Source: Paralithodes platypus (taxonomy: Eukaryota > Arthropoda > Malacostraca > Decapoda > Lithodidae). From it: DNA of 64,000 nt. The position numbers were made by a program, and so were the translations under genes. The DNA lies in NCBI GenBank assembly GCA_032716605.1, contig CM064569.1, positions 7,348,713-7,412,712 on the forward strand, written 5' to 3'. This document shows, one piece after another, positions 22,497 through 34,112 of this stretch. Positions within the stretch are counted from its first letter, which is position 1. Each line of letters starts with the position of its first letter. The notes under the pieces were generated by a model, which was not told where the DNA came from, ran no database searches, and saw only the letters and a list, made by a program, of their open reading frames with translations.

Positions 22497-22695
22497 AATT
22501 GTAACCTTCTCATTCTGGCTATAGTTAGACGATTATATGCACTTTTAGAAGGACCTGTGTTACTCAGAGGGTTAATTGAGATCGATTGTACCATTTGAGT
22601 AATAGAGGTAGATTGCAAACTAAAGAAAATCGTCTAATGGTAACCAGAATATGATGACAATTACGTAATGGTCGGGAAGGAGTAATTAAAGGGTA
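22497..22695. mobile_element. MITE family C/F hairpin
   Basis: Marks are CTGGCTATAGTTAGACGATT, ACTCAGAGGGTTAATTGAGA, AGAGGTAGATTGC and AAAATCGTCTAATGGTAACC. It is the closest relative of the unit expanded at 34341-35040. Confidence 0.75.
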
Positions 22696-22908
22696 AATAG
22701 AGGGAAATATCACCTTTGTCACCAAGATGGTGGAGGTTGGCCGTTCTCTATTACTATAGGGTCTCTTTGGCTCTCCCCTCCCCTTTATCTTTTATGAAGA
22801 GTTTATTATATATGCGTTTTATCTTGGTGTAATGAAATAAAATCCGTATTTATGATCTCGAACTATTAAAAGGACACTGTTGTTTTGTGTTTATGTTTTA
22901 TTTTTGTT

Positions 22909-23640
22909 TTAAAGTCTTCAGGGGGAATGGTAAATTTTTAGGTCGCTTTTTTGTCATGTATATTTTATTTTTCTAGTTTCCTCCCTAGACGTCCATCAAA
23001 CTTTTCTATCTATCTATATATTGCCAGACGCCTTACTCCCCTTACGAGGGTGGCCCATACACAAAATGCCCCCAAGCGGACCTATTCCCTGTGAGAGGGA
23101 AAACCCGAGCCAGTTTAGTGAAGGACTTACAGGATTGACCACTCAATTTAGGATCCGTCCGACTCCGAGGCCCTCTGTGTATCTTGTTAGCACTATTTTT
23201 CTACAGTGGTGTTCGGCTAATCCATCCACTAACCTGCCTTACCCTTAGGTAAGCAGTACGGATTTGTATCAGGTTTACTCCCCTAGACAGGTTGCCAACC
23301 AAGGCTGACGAGTCCCATCCACCCGGATTTATATAAGGTTGTCTCCCCTAGATGAGTTGCCGACCAAGGCTAACGAGTCCCATCCACTTTTATATATAAT
23401 TCATTAGATCCCCCTTCTAGATTAATTTGTACATTCTTCCAAAATGACAGGCTCACTATCGTTCACCAGGACAATAATCGACACCTAAATAGGACGATAG
23501 GTCTTAATATTGACAAAGAAATGGGGCTAAATGTCTTAAAATCGACAAACTAATGGGACAAATATCTTAAAATCTGAAAAAGTAATGGGGCTAAACATGA
23601 GGGAGATGGGGGTCTAGAAAAACGACCCATCTCCCCTTAA
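22909..23640 (+). mobile_element. MITE family A interrupted by a SINE
   Basis: Left part 22909-23005 (GTTTCCTCCCTAGACG) and right part 23388-23640 (ATTAGATCCCCC, then the core CTCACTATCGTTCACCAGG, ending CCCATCTCCCCTTAA) are one family A copy. The SINE of the next entry sits in the CATCAAACTTTT segment. Confidence 0.85.
23006..23387 (-). mobile_element. SINE family I with (GATA)n tail
   Basis: The same sequence is at 52384-52770 and partly at 36053-36180. Marks: TTGCCAGACGCCTTACTCCC, CCCCAAGCGGACCTATTCCC, and two related blocks with CCGACCAAGGCTAACGAGTC. The tail on the reverse strand is a short GATA run. Its promoter type is not obvious to me. Confidence 0.8.
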
Positions 23641-23766
23641 GTGCATGAATACTTCTAAATAAAACCTTTATGAAAAATACAATATATCTTAGTGTAATAG
23701 ACAAATATGCGAAAAGAGCCCATATATATATCATCTCTCTCGAAATATTTAGAGGAATCAACTGTT

Positions 23767-24091
23767 TTAAGGGGAGATTTCCACTAGAGGGATATTTTGT
23801 TTGACCCATTTCTCCCTCATGCTTAGCCCCATTGCTTTTGAGATTTTAAGATGTTTGCCCCATTAGTTTGTCGATTTTAAGAACTTTCGTCCCATTTCTG
23901 TCAATTTTAAAGATTTGGGTGTTGATTTTTCCCTGGCGAGCGATAGCGTGCCTGTAATTTAAAAGGAACTGGCCTTTGGCCAGGATATTATTCTACCGAA
24001 AAATTTACACATTTATCTTGAAAGGGGGTCTAGGGGGGGTCATTTTAAGCTTGATGGAGGTATAAAGAACAGACTAAAAACCTCCCCTTAA
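23767..24091 (-). mobile_element. MITE family A copy
   Basis: TTAAGGGGAGATTTCC to AACCTCCCCTTAA; the core is CTGGCGAGCGATAGCGTGCC. It directly abuts the next minisatellite. Confidence 0.9.
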
Positions 24092-24716
24092 TGTTTGGAA
24101 CAGATTTGAATGTTTTAATGTTTTATTGTTTGGAACAGATTTGAATGTTTTAATGTTTTAATGTTTGGAACATATTTGAATGTTTTAATGTTTTAATGTT
24201 TGGAACAGATTTGAAAGTTTTAATGTTTTAATGTTTGGTACAGATTTGAAGGTTTTAATGTTTTAATGTTTGGAACAGATTTGAATGTTTTAATGTTTTA
24301 TTGTTTGGAACAGATTTGAAGGTTTTAATGTTTTAATGTTTGGAACAGATTTGAAGGTTTTAATGTTTTAATGTTTGGAACAGATTTAAATGTTTTAATG
24401 TTTTATTGTTTGGAACAGATTTGAAGGTTTTAATGTTTTAATGTTTGGAACAGATTTGAAGGTTTTAATGTTTTAATGTTTGGAACAGATTTGAATGTTT
24501 TAATGTGTTATTGTTTGGAACAGATTTGAAGGTTTTAATGTTTTATTGTTTGGAACAGATTTGAATGTTTTAATGTTTTATTGTTTGGAACAGATTTGAA
24601 GGTTTTAATGTTTTAATGTTTGGAACAGATTTGAATGTTTTAATGTTTTATTGTTTGGAACAGATTTGAAGGTTTTAATGTTTTAATGTTTGGAACAGAT
24701 TTGAAGGTTTTAAGGG
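24092..24716. repeat. 35-bp minisatellite, about 18 copies
   Basis: Unit TGTTTGGAACAGATTTGAATG plus TTTTAATGTTTTAT/A. Copies alternate between ATTG/AATG and GAATG/GAAGG variants in a partly regular order, which suggests duplication of higher-order blocks. The array begins at the TTAA of the preceding MITE. Confidence 0.96.
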
Positions 24717-24816
24717 AATAAATACTTTCAAACTTTTACTATATGTTTATTACTTCAATTACAGAACATACGTAAGTGAACACCTTCAATGAGTATCTCT
24801 TTATTGACAGCGCTTT

Positions 24817-24819
<3 letters not shown>

Positions 24820-24904
<85 letters not shown>
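24820..24904. repeat. (AT)n microsatellite
   Basis: About 42 AT dinucleotides. Confidence 0.99.
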
Positions 24905-24907
<3 letters not shown>

Positions 24908-25112
24908 TGTTCCATACAGACAGGTAGATGGATTGGGTGGAGGAGAAAACACAGGGAAGAGCTATGAATCTTTATTCTCTAACGTTTCGGGTTATGTTAT
25001 GTACCCATCTTCACAGAGACCGAAACGTTAGAGAATAAAGATTCATAGCTCTTCCCTGTGTTTTCTCCTCCACCCAATCCATCTACTTGTCAGTATGGAA
25101 CATTCATATATA
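24901..25112. repeat. Palindrome with hammerhead-like motif
   Basis: Arms 24901-24990 and 25020-25112 are near-perfect inverted copies, with TTATTCTCTAACGTTTCGG in the left arm. Reverse strand of the centre reads GTGAAGATGGGT, a loop, ACCCGAAACGTT, a hammerhead-like order. This is the same design as 1944-2066 and 59.5-60.7 kb, and I take it as a short palindromic Penelope-like remnant. Confidence 0.6.
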
Positions 25113-25114
25113 TA

Positions 25115-25158
<44 letters not shown>

Positions 25159-25185
25159 GTATATATTTATTTGGCATATGTATAT

Positions 25186-25229
<44 letters not shown>

Positions 25230-25308
25230 TATATACATACGGTATATATACGGTATATACTGTATATATATGTATATATATATATATATATATAATTATA
25301 TATACAGT

Positions 25309-25354
<46 letters not shown>

Positions 25355-25365
25355 TAAATATATTA
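25105..25365. repeat. (TA)n-rich microsatellite
   Basis: Imperfect TA repeats with CAGTATA and CGGTATA interruptions. Open frames here are compositional. Confidence 0.97.
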
Positions 25366-25374
25366 TTTCAGGTC

Positions 25375-25733
25375 ATTGAAGGGGTATGGTTCACTTTTTG
25401 GTTGACTTTTTCATTTATTTATTATTTTTCTAGTTTCCTCCCTAGACCTTAGTCAAACGTAAACAAAACAAAAAACCCAGGATCCCCATTCAAGATATAT
25501 TTGTTCATTGTTCGGTAGAATAATGTTCCTTTCTCATAATTTACAGCTCGCTATCGCTCGCCAGAAAAAACAATTACACTTAAATGATAGGAAAAGTCTT
25601 ATTATTGGCAAAGAAAAGGGCCGAAAGGTCTTAAAATCGCCAAACTACTGGGCCGAACGTCATAAAATCTGAAAACTAATGGGACTAAGCATGAGGGAGA
25701 AAGGGGTCCAGAAAACGACCCATCTCCTCTTAA
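25375..25733 (+). mobile_element. MITE family A copy
   Basis: GAAGGGGTATGGTTCAC to CCATCTCCTCTTAA, with the core CTCGCTATCGCTCGCCAG. Confidence 0.87.
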
Positions 25734-25853
25734 TCTGTCAATAAAGTGCTCTTTCTCAAGTGGTGTTATATTCATTATGTCAGCTTTTCGGAGTTCTGTA
25801 TATCAACAAGTATATTTCATCCCTATTGCTGCCTTCAGATATAATAGCTAGTA

Positions 25854-26068
25854 TTAACCCTTTGAGTACCAGCGACGTGTGTTATCTTATATTCTAGCTA
25901 TATTTAGACGATATTCAGCAGCTTAGGAAGGATCTCAGATAGTTAAAAGGGTTGATTGAGATAGTTTGAGGTCATATTATTGTTAGGGGTGCTTTCTAAA
26001 CTGAAGAAAATCGTCTAATAGTTGCCAGGATATGATAAAAAGGACGTCCCTGGTACTGAATGGGTTAA
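25854..26068. mobile_element. MITE family C, reference hairpin
   Basis: TTAACCCTTTGAGTACCAGC and GGTACTGAATGGGTTAA pair as ends. AGACGATATTCAGCAGCTTA pairs with TAAACTGAAGAAAATCGTCT further in. The loop is near ATTATTGTTAGG. No coding capacity. TTAA at both ends may be part of the terminal repeat or the target. Confidence 0.9.
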
Positions 26069-26123
26069 TGTTAGCAAATACCTACGTAAATGTTAGATTT
26101 CTATAAATTTACCCTATCAGCAC

Positions 26124-26420
26124 AGTGACGACCATCATTGACGATCTGCCCATTAATATAATAGTCTCCATTCAACACCCGCGTCAGCCGTTTTGAATAT
26201 ACCGCCGCGGGGATGAACAGAATATTCCTCACAAGTGTAACGCAACTTCTCTTATGGAGTCTTCTATAGATCGGGCACCCACTACAAAAAACTTCGTAAA
26301 AAATATGAGAAGAAAAGATTTTTTTTAACTTAAACAATGTTATAACACGCTTTCCACTTTTGGTGGATTTCTTGCGTTGTGGCAACCCAGCCGCTCCTCG
26401 CCAGGCGGCCATAACCTCCT
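26124..26420 (+). repeat. Left inverted terminal repeat of the DIRS-like element
   Basis: Marks: CATCATTGACGATCTGCCCA, GTCAGCCGTTTTGAATATAC, GGTGGATTTCTTGCGTTGTG and GGCGGCCATAACCTCCT. All recur inverted at 33748-34032 with a few differences. An open reverse-strand frame at 26101-26412 is an effect of this repeat and is not claimed as a gene. Confidence 0.95.
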
Positions 26421-27772
26421 TCTCTTCCCCGCGCGCGCAACCAAGTCGGGCGTGTCTCGCCTGCGCTGCTTCATTCGTCGTTCACTCGGTTTCTCGTGAG
26501 TCCTTACTCATTTGTATAATTATATCTGAGTTGTATTGAACAGGGTTTAGGACTAGCTAGCACAGGCTACCCGTTGGTTGCCCGCAGGAAGTGTTAAATT
26601 AGGGTACTCTCAGGCGCTTATGTGTTCTAAAAGTCAGTCGCCACGTGTGTGTTTTTTCTTGTTTTTACGCGCCTTAGCTGTTGATTATTTCTAGTTACCA
26701 GGCTAGTTTTCATCGCAGAAGGTCTTCAGTCCAGCGTGTTGGGCCTAGGGGCCATGTTTTCTTCAGTTTTAGCAGACGCTCCAGTTTAAGGATTGTCGCA
26801 CGTGGTGTGGGATCTTCTGGTGTTTAAGCCTGCTCCCGGGCCCCTCTCGTGGGCCTCTTCCCTCGTGCTGTGGCCGTGTTATCTTCAGGGTTTAGTCTTT
26901 CTTCCAAAGGTAAGGATTACTGATACCTAGTGGTCAGCTACGTTAGGGTTGTTCTTAGGGTTTAGGGGTGCACTGTTATTATATGATATTTATATTATGC
27001 CCCCCCCCCTTTTTTGTCCTGTGATCTCGGGTTCGAGTTTCATCTCGTTCCTGGAGTTCTCGGAGTCATTCTGTTTTGTGTGGGGTTGTTTTGGTTCAGG
27101 TTTAGTAGTCTTGTGCTCTTGACTGTTTTTTGCCTTGTTTCTTGGCCCGCTGGCCCTCCGTCTTCATACTCGGACAGGCTACCGCCGCGCTGGAGTGCTT
27201 GGGCGTAGTTTTTCCCCTCCTTTTTGACTACGTAGTGTACCACTACCCTCCCTGCCGGTGGTCATGCAAGGGCCGGCGGAGGGGGACGGTTGTGCAACCG
27301 TCTTTTATTAGACTCGCCCTGTGATGAGCCAGTTTAACCCGCCGGCCCGGCGGCTCAGTTGGGGTGGGTTGACTTGCTAGTTTTTCCCTTCCACTACGCC
27401 CAGTGGGACAGTTGGGTAACAAAAATTTAGCAGTGTCTAGCTAGCCCGCAGATGCAGGACGACGCTCGCTAGATGTCCACTTAGGGCCAGTAACTCATGT
27501 CATAGGTAAGCAGTCACGCGTGACTTCCCCCCCCCCCCCCCGATTGAAAAGGGTGAGGGGTTGTACATGACAACAACCTGGAGGCGAGAAAATGGTTGGG
27601 CTGTGGCTCGCCAATTTTTTTCGTCGCCGGGGAGTAAGTAGGATGTTATTATCACCTCCCAGGTTATCCTTATGAGCATTGATTCCTGGACATTTCTATT
27701 TCCAGACTCTTCATATCCGGAGCAGCACAGCTGAGGAGGAACTGTCCCCGGCGGGGAGGGGAGTCAGTAACC
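26421..27772. other. 5' region of the DIRS-like element, no gene seen
   Basis: GC-richer than the surroundings, with C runs at 27001-27009 and 27526-27541 and long T-rich stretches. It probably holds the promoter and leader. TTCTATTTCCAG ending at 27704 could be a splice acceptor ahead of the gag-like ATG at 27773, paired perhaps with GGTAAGCAG at 27505; this is speculation. Confidence 0.4.
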
Positions 27773-30546
27773 ATGCCCAACTTTTGGATTTGCTCTACAC
27801 CTACTTGTTTATCTGTCCCAGTAGCGGCGCACAGGTTGTGTATCCGCTGTGTTAGTTGTTTGGACAAGACTACCTTTTCATGGACTGCCAGTAAATGTCC
27901 AGTTTGCTCGGACCTTTTCGATGAATGGCTAGACAACCAAGATATGTCTTGCTTATTAACTTTGATTGAGATTAAGACTAAATTCGAATCGTACGCTGCA
28001 AGGGTGGCTAATAATGAATTATTCTGCGACACAGCAGAGTTAATGAGGAACATACGCCTGTACTCCTTTGATGATCCCTTAGCCTGTTAGGCTACTGTCC
28101 CGTCTCTGCCCAATTCAAACCTTGCTTCCCCCCATTCATCTGAGTCCTCTGTCGGTCACTCCCCTCCCCACACTAAGAGAGCTCTCTCTGAGTCGCCGGA
28201 GATGGTACATCCTACTCAACTGGAATCACCTCAACGACTCCGTCAGAAGGCGTCTAGTGTGGAACATCTACCGGCTAAGGTGCGCAAGTTGTCCAGTCCG
28301 CGGCACACCTGCAAGGCAACGGACACCCAGGATAGCCTCTCATCCAGATGTGTAAGTCAGCATCACCACCGGTTCCCTCGACATCTGCTCCGACGACGAC
28401 GGTGGTTTTCCCTGGTTCCGGCAGAGCGAGTGCCGAGCAACACCCACCGGCGATGAGGGTTAGACCAAGAGTTAGGGTAAGACTACAGGGGTCTAAGTTA
28501 GGGCAATCACAAACATATTTACCAGGCGGTAAAATTGGGCTCCATATGGCTCCGGCGCCTGACTTGGTCCAAGGTCATGATACAACGCCGGGAGTAGTCA
28601 TGCCGACGATAGACGCCACAGGTTTGCCCACTAGGCCGAAAACCAGTAACACAAGCACATTAGCTCCTACCTGTAGGTCAGAGTCTGTCCCTGCAGTCCA
28701 AACTAGGGTGGAAACTGGGTTAAGTACAGTTCCACGGGATGAGGGTCTAAAACACTCTCGATGTGATAGTCAGGCTTCGGGGACACGCACTGTAAGGCCA
28801 CCAGAAATAGTTCTCCACCCAATAACTCTGCAGGATTAAGGTAAGGAACTAATAGAACCAAGTCCAATGGTACAGCTAAAGGGACCAACATCGGCTAGGA
28901 CGGTAAAATCTAGGTCCCTCAAACGACAAAGATCCCAATGTGTTGCGGCGCAACAGTTAGATGATTTATTGCACAAGGTCCTCCAACAATGTGCTATTTC
29001 AAAGCGCCCTGGGGATCATACCGAAGTAACGATCACCCCGCCACATGGATCTGTGCCTGTCACCTCGCCGGACGATGAGATTGTGTTTTTACATTCGGTT
29101 CCCCCCAATCCCCAGTCACAAACCTCTAACGTAATACCGGTGCAAGGTCCACTCTGTCCCCTGTCACCGACCACAATTAATGTGATTCCGGACCCTGATA
29201 TGCCAACAGCTGCGGCACTGTCTAGCTTAAGAATCTCCGGCGATAATAATCGCGCGGCGGGCTTACAGACCGGGTCCGGGGTTACACCAAAAGAAGTCGA
29301 GGGGACCCAACCAGGTTTAAACAGTCCCAATCAGTTGTCACCAACTAGCAATCTGGCAGGTAATGCGGCGGAAACACAGACAGTTTCGGGCATGCGACCT
29401 AAAGCCAGTCCTACCAAAATTACTAGAGCGAGTCATTCGGCGGCGGAACCCTTGAAGCTTCCGCCGGATCCCGTCATGATTTTTGGCTCTGACCCCATTG
29501 CTCCACTCCCCCCGGCTCAGTCACAAATGGAAGATCAGCTTCAGGGTAGTAAAGAACCGGGTAAGCTGTGGCTCCCGGTTACCTCGTCTAAGGCAGGGAA
29601 CAGGCACAGATCCACTTATGGTGAGATTCCAGTACCACCGGAATGGACCATTGAAGTAAATAGACATAAAGCTTTCCGGGCCAAAGACGCCCAGGGAAAG
29701 GTCATAGGGGTCCCTATTATAGCAATACTTAACTCTACTAGTTATCAGTATTTTTTGTATGAGCCAAGATGACTTGCCTCTCCTCCCCCAGATGTTCCTA
29801 GTTGCTCCGCTGGCTCTATGACCAACGATAACGATCTTTCTAGTGACTCCACTAACCCTCATGCCAAAAATAACGATAATTTTCCGAGGTTGATTGAACC
29901 ATGGTTTACCTTTACCCCAACTCGTTCACAACTCGAGCAAAGGGAATTAAATCTGAGAGAGGTGGGACATGGCCCATGGGTGCTCTGGGATCAAGAAGTC
30001 CAACAGTTTGCTATTGACATAACGACCAATGTTTCCCTACCAATTCCACCCCCGTGCCATATGGAGTTTGACTTGCTGAGGCCACAGCCAGGCAGAGTCC
30101 CACGAGCTATATTTGAGTTCCTCATTGCCCCTCAATTAGAAGCTAGACACTTCCCAGCTCCTTTCTTTACTCCAGACTCTATTGAACTCCAACGGGAGTT
30201 CCTAGTAAGGGATAACGCCCATCGGAAGTTTATTGGTTTTCTGCTCACTAGAGACACAGCTCAGGCCATTGCTAAACCAATGCCCAATCCGCTGAGACGT
30301 CGGGAGGAAACTGCTACAGTTTTTCAACAGTACCTCCTGCCGAACCCGGCGGGGTCACTTAGGGATATCCGAACAGCCTTGTTTGAGGCAGTCCGAGCCA
30401 GACAGCTTCTCAGACTCCATATGGTGCAAGAGTTGCCCGAGAATGTTTATTATAGGGTCATTTTTTCCCCAATCCTAACAGCATCTATGGTGGATTCACA
30501 AACTCAAAGAGATGTAAATATGATGCTTAGGGTGGCATCACACTAG
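27773..30546 (+). pseudogene. Broken gag-like gene with RING-like zinc-binding N-terminus
   Basis: Four open segments read as one former gene. Segment 1 (27773-28090) starts at an ATG and has a Cys/His cluster in its first 45 residues: C-x4-C, H-x2-C-x2-C-x2-C and a final CPVC, spaced like a RING or gag zinc-binding fold. A TAG at 28088-28090 interrupts it, but the frame stays open to about 28340. A frameshift there leads to the +1 register of 28348-28839. In that register a TAA (28837-28839) and a TGA (29770-29772) are the only stops up to 30546. The middle is rich in Pro, Ser and Thr, as in gag linkers. The last 243 codons (29818-30546) are a folded-looking charged domain that I do not recognise. 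Position in a DIRS-like element and lack of enzymatic motifs support a gag role; the exact fold is inference. Confidence 0.65.
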
Positions 30547-33540
30547 GTTGTCTTAAGCTGCGGACACGATAATGACCAACGACGTGCGGTGACTACCGGT
30601 TATCACACTGTAATGCCCGCTTGTTGGTTTTTTGGATTTTCCTCCCAGCTTTTGGAAGACTACCTCGCCCCAAAAACCCTCGTTTGTAGATCTCTCTCCC
30701 TACACCGCGCTCTGGTACAGGGTTCTGAGGTCTACATTGCCCTTACATGAACACCCAGGCCGCGCCAAGGCTCATTGCTATGTTTCGGGGCCGCGTCCCG
30801 GCACAGTAGACTGGTTTTTACACCTTTGCTCCGGCGGTAACCTACCTTACAATTGACAGGTGTCGGATATCTTCCGGCACCCGTTACACGTCACACCAAC
30901 CACAGGGGATGGAGCCCGGGTCAGCGACACAGGCTGTGGCTTAACCCCCCGGGCCTGCCTACTGCCAGGTTTTCGGCTTCACAGCCAACCAAGGCCAGTG
31001 TAACCAATGTAGGGCACGCTCACAATATGAGGAATGCGACGGGTAATCGTTCTATGGGCTGGGTGGGTGTTTTTTTATTCTCACTAGCTTAGTTAAAACT
31101 CCCGTCGGTCGTTGGCCAAAGCTGTCCGAAGACTCTACTGTACGATGTCTGGTAACTCATTGAGTGAAATGTTTCGACCAAGGTAAAATCGCGGTGATTC
31201 GCCATGGGTATCTGGTCACCTAGTTGTTTAGACAGAAATGAACGAATAAGGGCACATCTTGGGTAATATGGTCACAGGGCATAATGGGGCCCTGTGTCCC
31301 TAACACAAATAAAGAATTTTTTAGTTAATTAAGTCATACAATGAAAGTTTTTTAGTTTAACTCCTCCATGATGCATAGCAGGAACGTGACGACTCTCTGG
31401 CATGCAACAAGTCTTGGTCACAGGTGGCACGGTATTTTATACAGTTCTCACCTCGTAGTAAAACTGCGATTAAGAATGATAATTTGTTCGGGGATACACA
31501 TACGGTCGGATTGAGTAATACCCTTAGGTTGTAGGAGACCACCAGTAATCTTGTTTACCATGCCGGCCTCTCCCCTCCTGCAGTTTCCTGGGGGTCTGGA
31601 TACTCTTACTATGCCTCTAACTTATTCTGTGTTAGTCTCATCTGGTCCCCTCCCCCCCCCCCCCACCCCCCGCCGGCGAGGGGGGGGGTGACCAAAACTT
31701 GTCTATTTTTTCCCGCCGGTGGCATGAGTATCTTAGGCGCTGAGAACCATTGAGGACTAGTATACCAGCAAGGGAAGGTCACATTAGTCACCTCAATCAC
31801 ACTTGTCAATGCCCCACCCTTGTGGTTAGCGTGTCCCCCCATCACATGTTCTTGCGGTTCCGTAAGGACCCCTCTCCGGTAGCGCTGGCAGCAACCAATG
31901 TGGCTAGCCTAGTCAGACGAAGCTCAGCTATACATTCCCTCCGGTTTTTCCGGTGGTCAGCAGTCACGTCAGTAACAAACTTAGAAAACAGCGAATAAGG
32001 TAACGAAGGCGATCAGGATGTCCTGTGGTTCATAGGCTATCAGCCCACTCCGTAGCCGGAGCCCTTTTTAATACGCTGCAATCTTACTGACCATGTTAAC
32101 GGCAATTAGCCTGGATAGCAAGGTCCTGGTTTCCCGTGACTAGGGTTTTTTCCTTATCGGCTTGTCACAATTGATAATGCCTTCTCACTAACAAGTAGTT
32201 TCCACTAAGGCTCACAGCTAGCCTGTTCAAAGTGTCGGAATACGTCCGACCGGAGCCACAGAAACGATGGACGTAGATCTACGTGACTTCAATAACTAAC
32301 CCCAGACCGTTGGACTTCTATAAAATTAACCTGTTTTCAAATTTTGGACCACACCGTGGTGGTTCACGTTAACAACGGATTATTCAGTCCTCGGCTCTTA
32401 CATAGCTTAGGCTGCTCATGCCCCAGGCAAGGTGAATGATTAAGTTGTCCAACATCATACCTCCGCTTAGGCAGACTCAGTTCCAAGGGAACGGATTAAG
32501 GCACCGTTTTCCCCTTTTAAACGTTTTGTTCTCCTTTCTGATCCCCAGCCGGGTACAGTGTTCCGCCGCCCAGAAAGGATACGACAACCAAAGAGCTGCC
32601 CGAGCAGGAAATAGCATTTAATCCCTCAGGCCTATTACGGTTCACTGTTTTCCGAAACATGTACATAAGTTCCTCCCTGATAGTGGGAGGGCAGGCGGAT
32701 CCTTGGGTGCTATAGGAGAGAGCCTACAATGGCTACTTGTTAACTCCCCCATTTATATACCCTACTTAGGATTATCCTACAGTAGTGGTTTTCGTCACAA
32801 AAAGAGTACCCCCTCCTGCCATTATTTGCATCAGATATAATTATGTGTCGGCGGGGTTTTCCCCCCTTTATTGTTTGCTCAAAAAAGATTGTTGGGCATC
32901 GCCTTTTCGTGACGATAGCCATTAGCAGGCGCTTAGGAGGTCCCTTACGGCTGAGGAGCTACTGGTCATTGTGACATTAGTTTAATCCCTTATGGAACGG
33001 AAAAAGGGGGGGGGGGATGAGAGTATCACAATATACCCTGAAAGCCTCTCCGCCGGAAACGGACTCCTCCGCCGGGAGGGACCTCTGGCGTGGCTGATAT
33101 GAAGCTAAATGAAAGCTCACATGTTGGTTGTTTTCTTTTTTCTATCATTATGTAAAATGAAAGGCTATGTTAAAGCCATTGAATAGTTTTAGTTGTATTT
33201 AAGAAAATTCTTCTTTAATAGTTACAACTATGCAAGTTCTGCTTGAGTATGAATCTGGTCAGAAAAGGTCAGTTTTATGCCAGATAATAAACTATGTATA
33301 GTCTACAGTCTGTATAGTGATAAGGGAGCCAGGAATGTCTTGTCAAATCACTATCAAATAGAATCTCGAGTTGAGGTTATGTTTTTCTTTTAGGGAGCAG
33401 ATCTTCTTCGAAGTAACGCACTGCTCCCATCACTTTATATTTTTATATATATTTTATATTGTATGCTAACAATAAAGACTTATTCTGGTATACGAATTCT
33501 TGACTTTACCTTATGGTTCTGAGGTTTAGGATATTATTAC
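30547..33540. other. 3 kb of DIRS-like interior without recognisable genes
   Basis: No frame longer than about 80 codons on either strand, and no reverse transcriptase, RNase H or recombinase motif by eye. Polyadenylation-type AATAAA lies at 31307-31312 and 33471-33476. A C/G homopolymer pair at 31651-31688 can form a hairpin. It may be a decayed polymerase region or true non-coding filler of a non-autonomous element. Confidence 0.5.
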
Positions 33541-33569
33541 GAATGTCCCCCTCCAGTCTTGGGAATTCA

Positions 33570-33676
33570 GGCAGATCGTCAATGATGGAGGGGCCACTAT
33601 TAAATTATAGGTTTGATTCCCTAAGGGAAGTAATGAAAACCTAATATTTAGTAGGGGCCCCGTAATCATTGACGAT
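33570..33676. repeat. Internal complementary region of the DIRS-like element
   Basis: 33570-33588 (GGCAGATCGTCAATGATGG) is complementary to the left end at about 26133-26151. 33604-33676 is complementary to the right extension at 34025-34100 (ACGGGGCCCCTACTAAATA and GGAATCAAACCTATA). On the reverse strand the two halves lie in the order right end, then left end, about 15 bp apart. Confidence 0.85.
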
Positions 33677-33747
33677 GTAGGGCCCTCCCATCCATCCCCT
33701 TCCCATTCGCTGAAATATCTTGGTTGTTATCTTGATATATGCAGTTA

Positions 33748-34100
33748 AGGAGGTTATGGCCGCCTGGCGAGGAACGGCTGGGTTGCCACAACGCAAGAAA
33801 TCCACCGAAAGTGGAAAGCGTGTTATAACATTGTGTAAGTTAAAAAAAATCTTTTCTTCTCTTATTTTTTACGAAGTTTTTTCGTAGTGGGTACCCGATC
33901 TATAGACGACTCCATAAGAGAAGTTGCGTTACACTTGTGAGGAATACTCTGTTCATCCCCGCGGCGGTATATTCAAAACGGCTGACGCGGGTGTTGAATG
34001 GAGACTATTATATTAATAGGCAGATCGTCAATGATTACGGGGCCCCTACTAAATATTAGGGTTTCTTTACTTCCCTCCGGGAATCAAACCTATATTTTAG
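33748..34100 (-). repeat. Right inverted terminal repeat with right-end extension
   Basis: 33748-34032 is the inverted copy of the left repeat. 34033-34100 is an extension of about 70 bp found only at the right end and in the internal complementary region. Confidence 0.92.
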
Positions 34101-34112
34101 TTTCTATTTCTG

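Larger units (their letters stand above)
26124..34100 (+). mobile_element. DIRS-like retroelement, about 8.0 kb, probably non-autonomous or decayed
   Basis: The element is bounded by inverted terminal repeats (26124-26420 and 33748-34100). Inside the right repeat lies an internal complementary region, 33570-33676. Read on the reverse strand, it reproduces the right end joined to the left end. Inverted repeats plus a complementary region that templates the end-to-end circle junction are the signature of DIRS-type tyrosine-recombinase retrotransposons. A broken gag-like frame occupies 27773-30546. I could not recognise a reverse transcriptase, RNase H, methyltransferase or tyrosine recombinase in 30547-33540, so it may depend on a relative in trans. 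I see no clear target duplication, as expected for this class. Confidence 0.75.

Noticed and set aside
26101..26412. 103-codon reverse frame with a basic start
   Set aside because: It lies in the inverted terminal repeat of the DIRS-like element, and the copy at the right end is not open over the same length.
29016..29330. 104-codon reverse frame in the gag-like region
   Set aside because: A shadow of the forward gag-like frame, with no motif of its own.
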